Of a stretch of DNA of 64,000 nucleotides, positions 62,373 to 64,000 are shown piece by piece (position 1 is the first letter of the stretch; the number at the start of each line of letters is the position of its first letter). Both the position numbers and the translations under genes were made by a program. The notes beneath the pieces were generated by a model. That model did no database searches and was not told the DNA's origin. It saw only the letters and a list, made by a program, of their open reading frames with translations. This DNA is from Halovulum dunhuangense (GTDB lineage Bacteria; Pseudomonadota; Alphaproteobacteria; Rhodobacterales; Rhodobacteraceae), in NCBI RefSeq assembly GCF_013093415.1, contig NZ_JABFBC010000001.1:1-64000 (forward strand), in the 5' to 3' direction.

Positions 62373-63059
62373 ATGAGCAACCTGAAAAAGATCCTGATGG
62401 TGGACGATGACGAGGATCTGCGCGAGGCGCTGGCCGACCAACTCGTCCTGACCGAAGAATTCGACGTGTTCGAGGCCGGCGACGGCGCGCATGGGCTGGA
62501 AAAGGCCAAGGGCGAACACTTCGACCTGGTGATCCTGGATGTCGGCCTGCCCGACATGGACGGGCGCGAACTGTGCCGGCTGATGCGCAAGCAGGGGGTG
62601 AAGTGCCCGATCCTGATGCTGACCGGGCACAACACCGACGCCGACACGATCCTCGGCCTCGATGCAGGGGCAAACGATTATGTCGCCAAGCCCTTCAAGT
62701 TCCCGGTGCTGCTGGCCCGCATCCGCGCCCAGCTTCGCCAGCATGAACAGTCCGAGGATGCGGTCTTTGCCATCGGCCCCTACACCTTCAAGCCGGCGAT
62801 GAAGATGCTGATCGATCAGAACGACAAGAAGATCCGCCTGACCGAGAAGGAAACCAACATTCTCAAGTATCTGTACCGCTCCGAGACCGGGGTCGTGGCC
62901 CGCGACACCCTTCTGCACGAGGTCTGGGGCTACAACGCTGGTGTCACAACGCACACACTCGAGACGCATATTTACCGCTTGCGCCAGAAAATCGAGCCCG
63001 ACCCATCGAACGCGCGTATACTTGTGACTGAAAGCGGCGGCTACCGGCTGGCCGTCTGA
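62373..63059 (+). CDS. cenR: OmpR-family response regulator, CenR-like
   Basis: This 228-residue response regulator has a receiver domain with phospho-acceptor D56 (LVILDVGLPDMDGRELCRLMRKQG), acidic pocket MVDDDED and switch residues in LMLTGHNTDAD and YVAKPFKFPVLLARIRAQLRQHE. The winged-helix domain ends THTLETHIYRLRQKIEPDPSNARILVTESGGYRL. The sequence closely resembles CenR, an essential alphaproteobacterial regulator of envelope and division genes; the symbol rests on memory of that family. No kinase is adjacent. It is divergent from ribA. Confidence 0.8.
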   Translation: MSNLKKILMVDDDEDLREALADQLVLTEEFDVFEAGDGAHGLEKAKGEHFDLVILDVGLPDMDGRELCRLMRKQGVKCPILMLTGHNTDADTILGLDAGANDYVAKPFKFPVLLARIRAQLRQHEQSEDAVFAIGPYTFKPAMKMLIDQNDKKIRLTEKETNILKYLYRSETGVVARDTLLHEVWGYNAGVTTHTLETHIYRLRQKIEPDPSNARILVTESGGYRLAV

Positions 63060-63114
63060 CGGACCCCCGCCGTGCCGGGGCTTGTGTTGGCACGGATCCT
63101 CCCTGTTGGACCTG

Positions 63115-63142
63115 GCCCGGGCCTTTGCCCGGGCTCTTTTTT
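63115..63142 (+). terminator. Intrinsic terminator of cenR
   Basis: An 8-bp stem GCCCGGGC/GCCCGGGC with a 4-base loop is followed by TC and six T residues. It lies 55 bases after the cenR stop. A smaller hairpin GTGCC/GGCAC (63073-63092) precedes it. The rest of the gap to xthA has nothing notable. Confidence 0.9.
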
Positions 63143-63217
63143 GGCAATCGGCCGGGGTTGTGTCCCGCGCCGCGCAAGGCCATTCTCCGCCCGCCCGAAA
63201 CCGACCAAGGCCGCAAG

Positions 63218-64000
63218 ATGACCGTCACGATCTGCACCTGGAACATCAATTCCGTCCGCCTGAGAGAGCCGATCGTGCTGGACCTGCTGCGGCAGGAGGC
63301 GCCCGATATCCTGTGCCTTCAGGAAACCAAGTCGCCCGTGGACAAGATCCCGGTCGAGGGGTTTGCCGCGCTGGGCTACACCCACATGGTCGCGCGCGGG
63401 CAGAAGGGCTACAACGGCGTCGCGATCCTGTCGCGCCTGCCGATCGAGGATGCGGGCCAGATCGACTTCTGCAACAAGGGCGATGCGCGCCACGTCGCGG
63501 CACGGATGGCGGACGGCACGCTGATCCACAATCTCTATATTCCCGCCGGTGGCGACGAGCCCGACCGCGAGGTGAACGAGAAATTCGGCCACAAGCTGGA
63601 TTTCCTGACCGAGTTGCGCGACCGCTTCCGCGAAGGCCGTCCCCAGCGCGCGATCCTCGTCGGCGACCTGAACATCGCCCCGCGCGAGGATGACGTCTGG
63701 TCCCACAAGCAGCTTCTGAAGGTGGTCAGCCACACCCCGATCGAGGTCGAGCATCTGGGCAACGCGCAGGAGGCCGGCGGCTGGGTCGACGTGACCCGGC
63801 AGGACATTCCCGAGGGGCAGCTCTATTCCTGGTGGTCCTACCGCGCGAAGGACTGGGACGCGGCGGATCGCGGGCGCAGGCTGGATCATGTCTGGGCCAC
63901 GCCGGACCTTGCCTCGGGGGCGGGCGGCAGCCGCATCCTGCGCGCGGCACGCGGCTGGGAAAAGCCGTCGGACCACGTTCCCGTCTTCGCAAGCTTCACG
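63218..64000 (+). CDS. xthA: Exodeoxyribonuclease III, 3' end cut by the window
   Basis: The first 261 codons of an EEP-fold AP endonuclease/3'-exonuclease in base-excision repair are present; the frame is open to the last base. Motifs: TICTWNINSVRLR, DILCLQETKSP (metal Glu), GYNGVAILSRLP, NLYIPAGGDEPD, ILVGDLNIAP, LYSWWSYRAKDWDAADRGRRLDHVWATPDL and the catalytic His in KPSDHVPVFASF. Only a few residues and the stop should be missing. ATG 63218 is chosen to fit the family N-terminus; an A/G-rich site lies upstream. Confidence 0.96.
   Translation, partial: MTVTICTWNINSVRLREPIVLDLLRQEAPDILCLQETKSPVDKIPVEGFAALGYTHMVARGQKGYNGVAILSRLPIEDAGQIDFCNKGDARHVAARMADGTLIHNLYIPAGGDEPDREVNEKFGHKLDFLTELRDRFREGRPQRAILVGDLNIAPREDDVWSHKQLLKVVSHTPIEVEHLGNAQEAGGWVDVTRQDIPEGQLYSWWSYRAKDWDAADRGRRLDHVWATPDLASGAGGSRILRAARGWEKPSDHVPVFASFT

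Overview
The window is a continuous stretch of high-GC chromosome from an alphaproteobacterium, almost certainly a member of the Rhodobacteraceae (Rhodobacter/Paracoccus-like). Evidence: the petP-petR pair, a CenR-type regulator, the 41-residue cysteine-poor L36, the order ctpA-envC-gpmI-rlmH-rsfS, an FnrL-type TTGAC-N4-ATCAA box, and the overall protein composition. There is no prophage, insertion sequence, CRISPR array or conjugative gene. Nearly all genes are housekeeping or metabolic, tightly packed, often with ATGA or TGATG overlaps. No gap without a gene exceeds 300 bases.

Layout. 1-5.3 kb: msrPQ periplasmic methionine sulfoxide repair, clpB with a heat-shock-type promoter, pyrF. 5.3-8.8 kb: a lipoprotein, dinB with an N-terminal zinc knuckle, a probable new small RNA with its own promoter and terminator, an N-formylglutamate amidohydrolase homologue, tRNA-Val(GAC) and rpmJ. 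8.8-10.4 kb: a secreted peptidoglycan-binding repeat protein with a caspase-like remnant. 10.4-20.2 kb: one minus-strand operon with a branched-chain-type (Liv) ABC importer, two different CoA ligases at its ends and three small unrecognised envelope proteins. 20.4-22.8 kb: ECF sigma factor plus a VWA protein that looks like its membrane-bound anti-sigma partner. 22.9-23.5 kb: hsp20 with a heat-shock promoter and a ROSE-type RNA thermometer. 23.5-28.4 kb: a trypsin-like protease and the glcDEF glycolate oxidase operon behind a GntR-like operator. 28.5-36.7 kb: DUF599 and the MoxR-DUF58-DUF4159-GATase-like operon. 36.7-43.5 kb: rppH, ctpA, envC, gpmI, rlmH, rsfS, a nucleoside hydrolase and a DUF465 gene behind an FnrL box. 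43.7-46.8 kb: ilvE divergent from petPR, then sugE/gdx with a probable guanidine-II riboswitch, and a cytochrome c lipoprotein. 46.8-50.6 kb: SH3 protein, 2-hydroxyacid dehydrogenase, Trm112-like, Lon-substrate-domain and thioredoxin-TPR proteins. 50.7-55.7 kb: a dipeptide-type ABC importer. 55.8-64 kb: panBC, an M20 peptidase, yggS, a Ca/Na antiporter, an L,D-transpeptidase, ribA, cenR and a 3'-truncated xthA at the edge.

The least expected content lies in the non-coding DNA: a three-hairpin small RNA (7378-7456), a ROSE-like thermometer (23325-23420), a guanidine-II-like riboswitch (46242-46317), several clean operators without local regulators, and a hairpin-plus-box repeat present twice inside operons (26851 and 54124). 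These come from reading the sequence only; no folding or database search was run.
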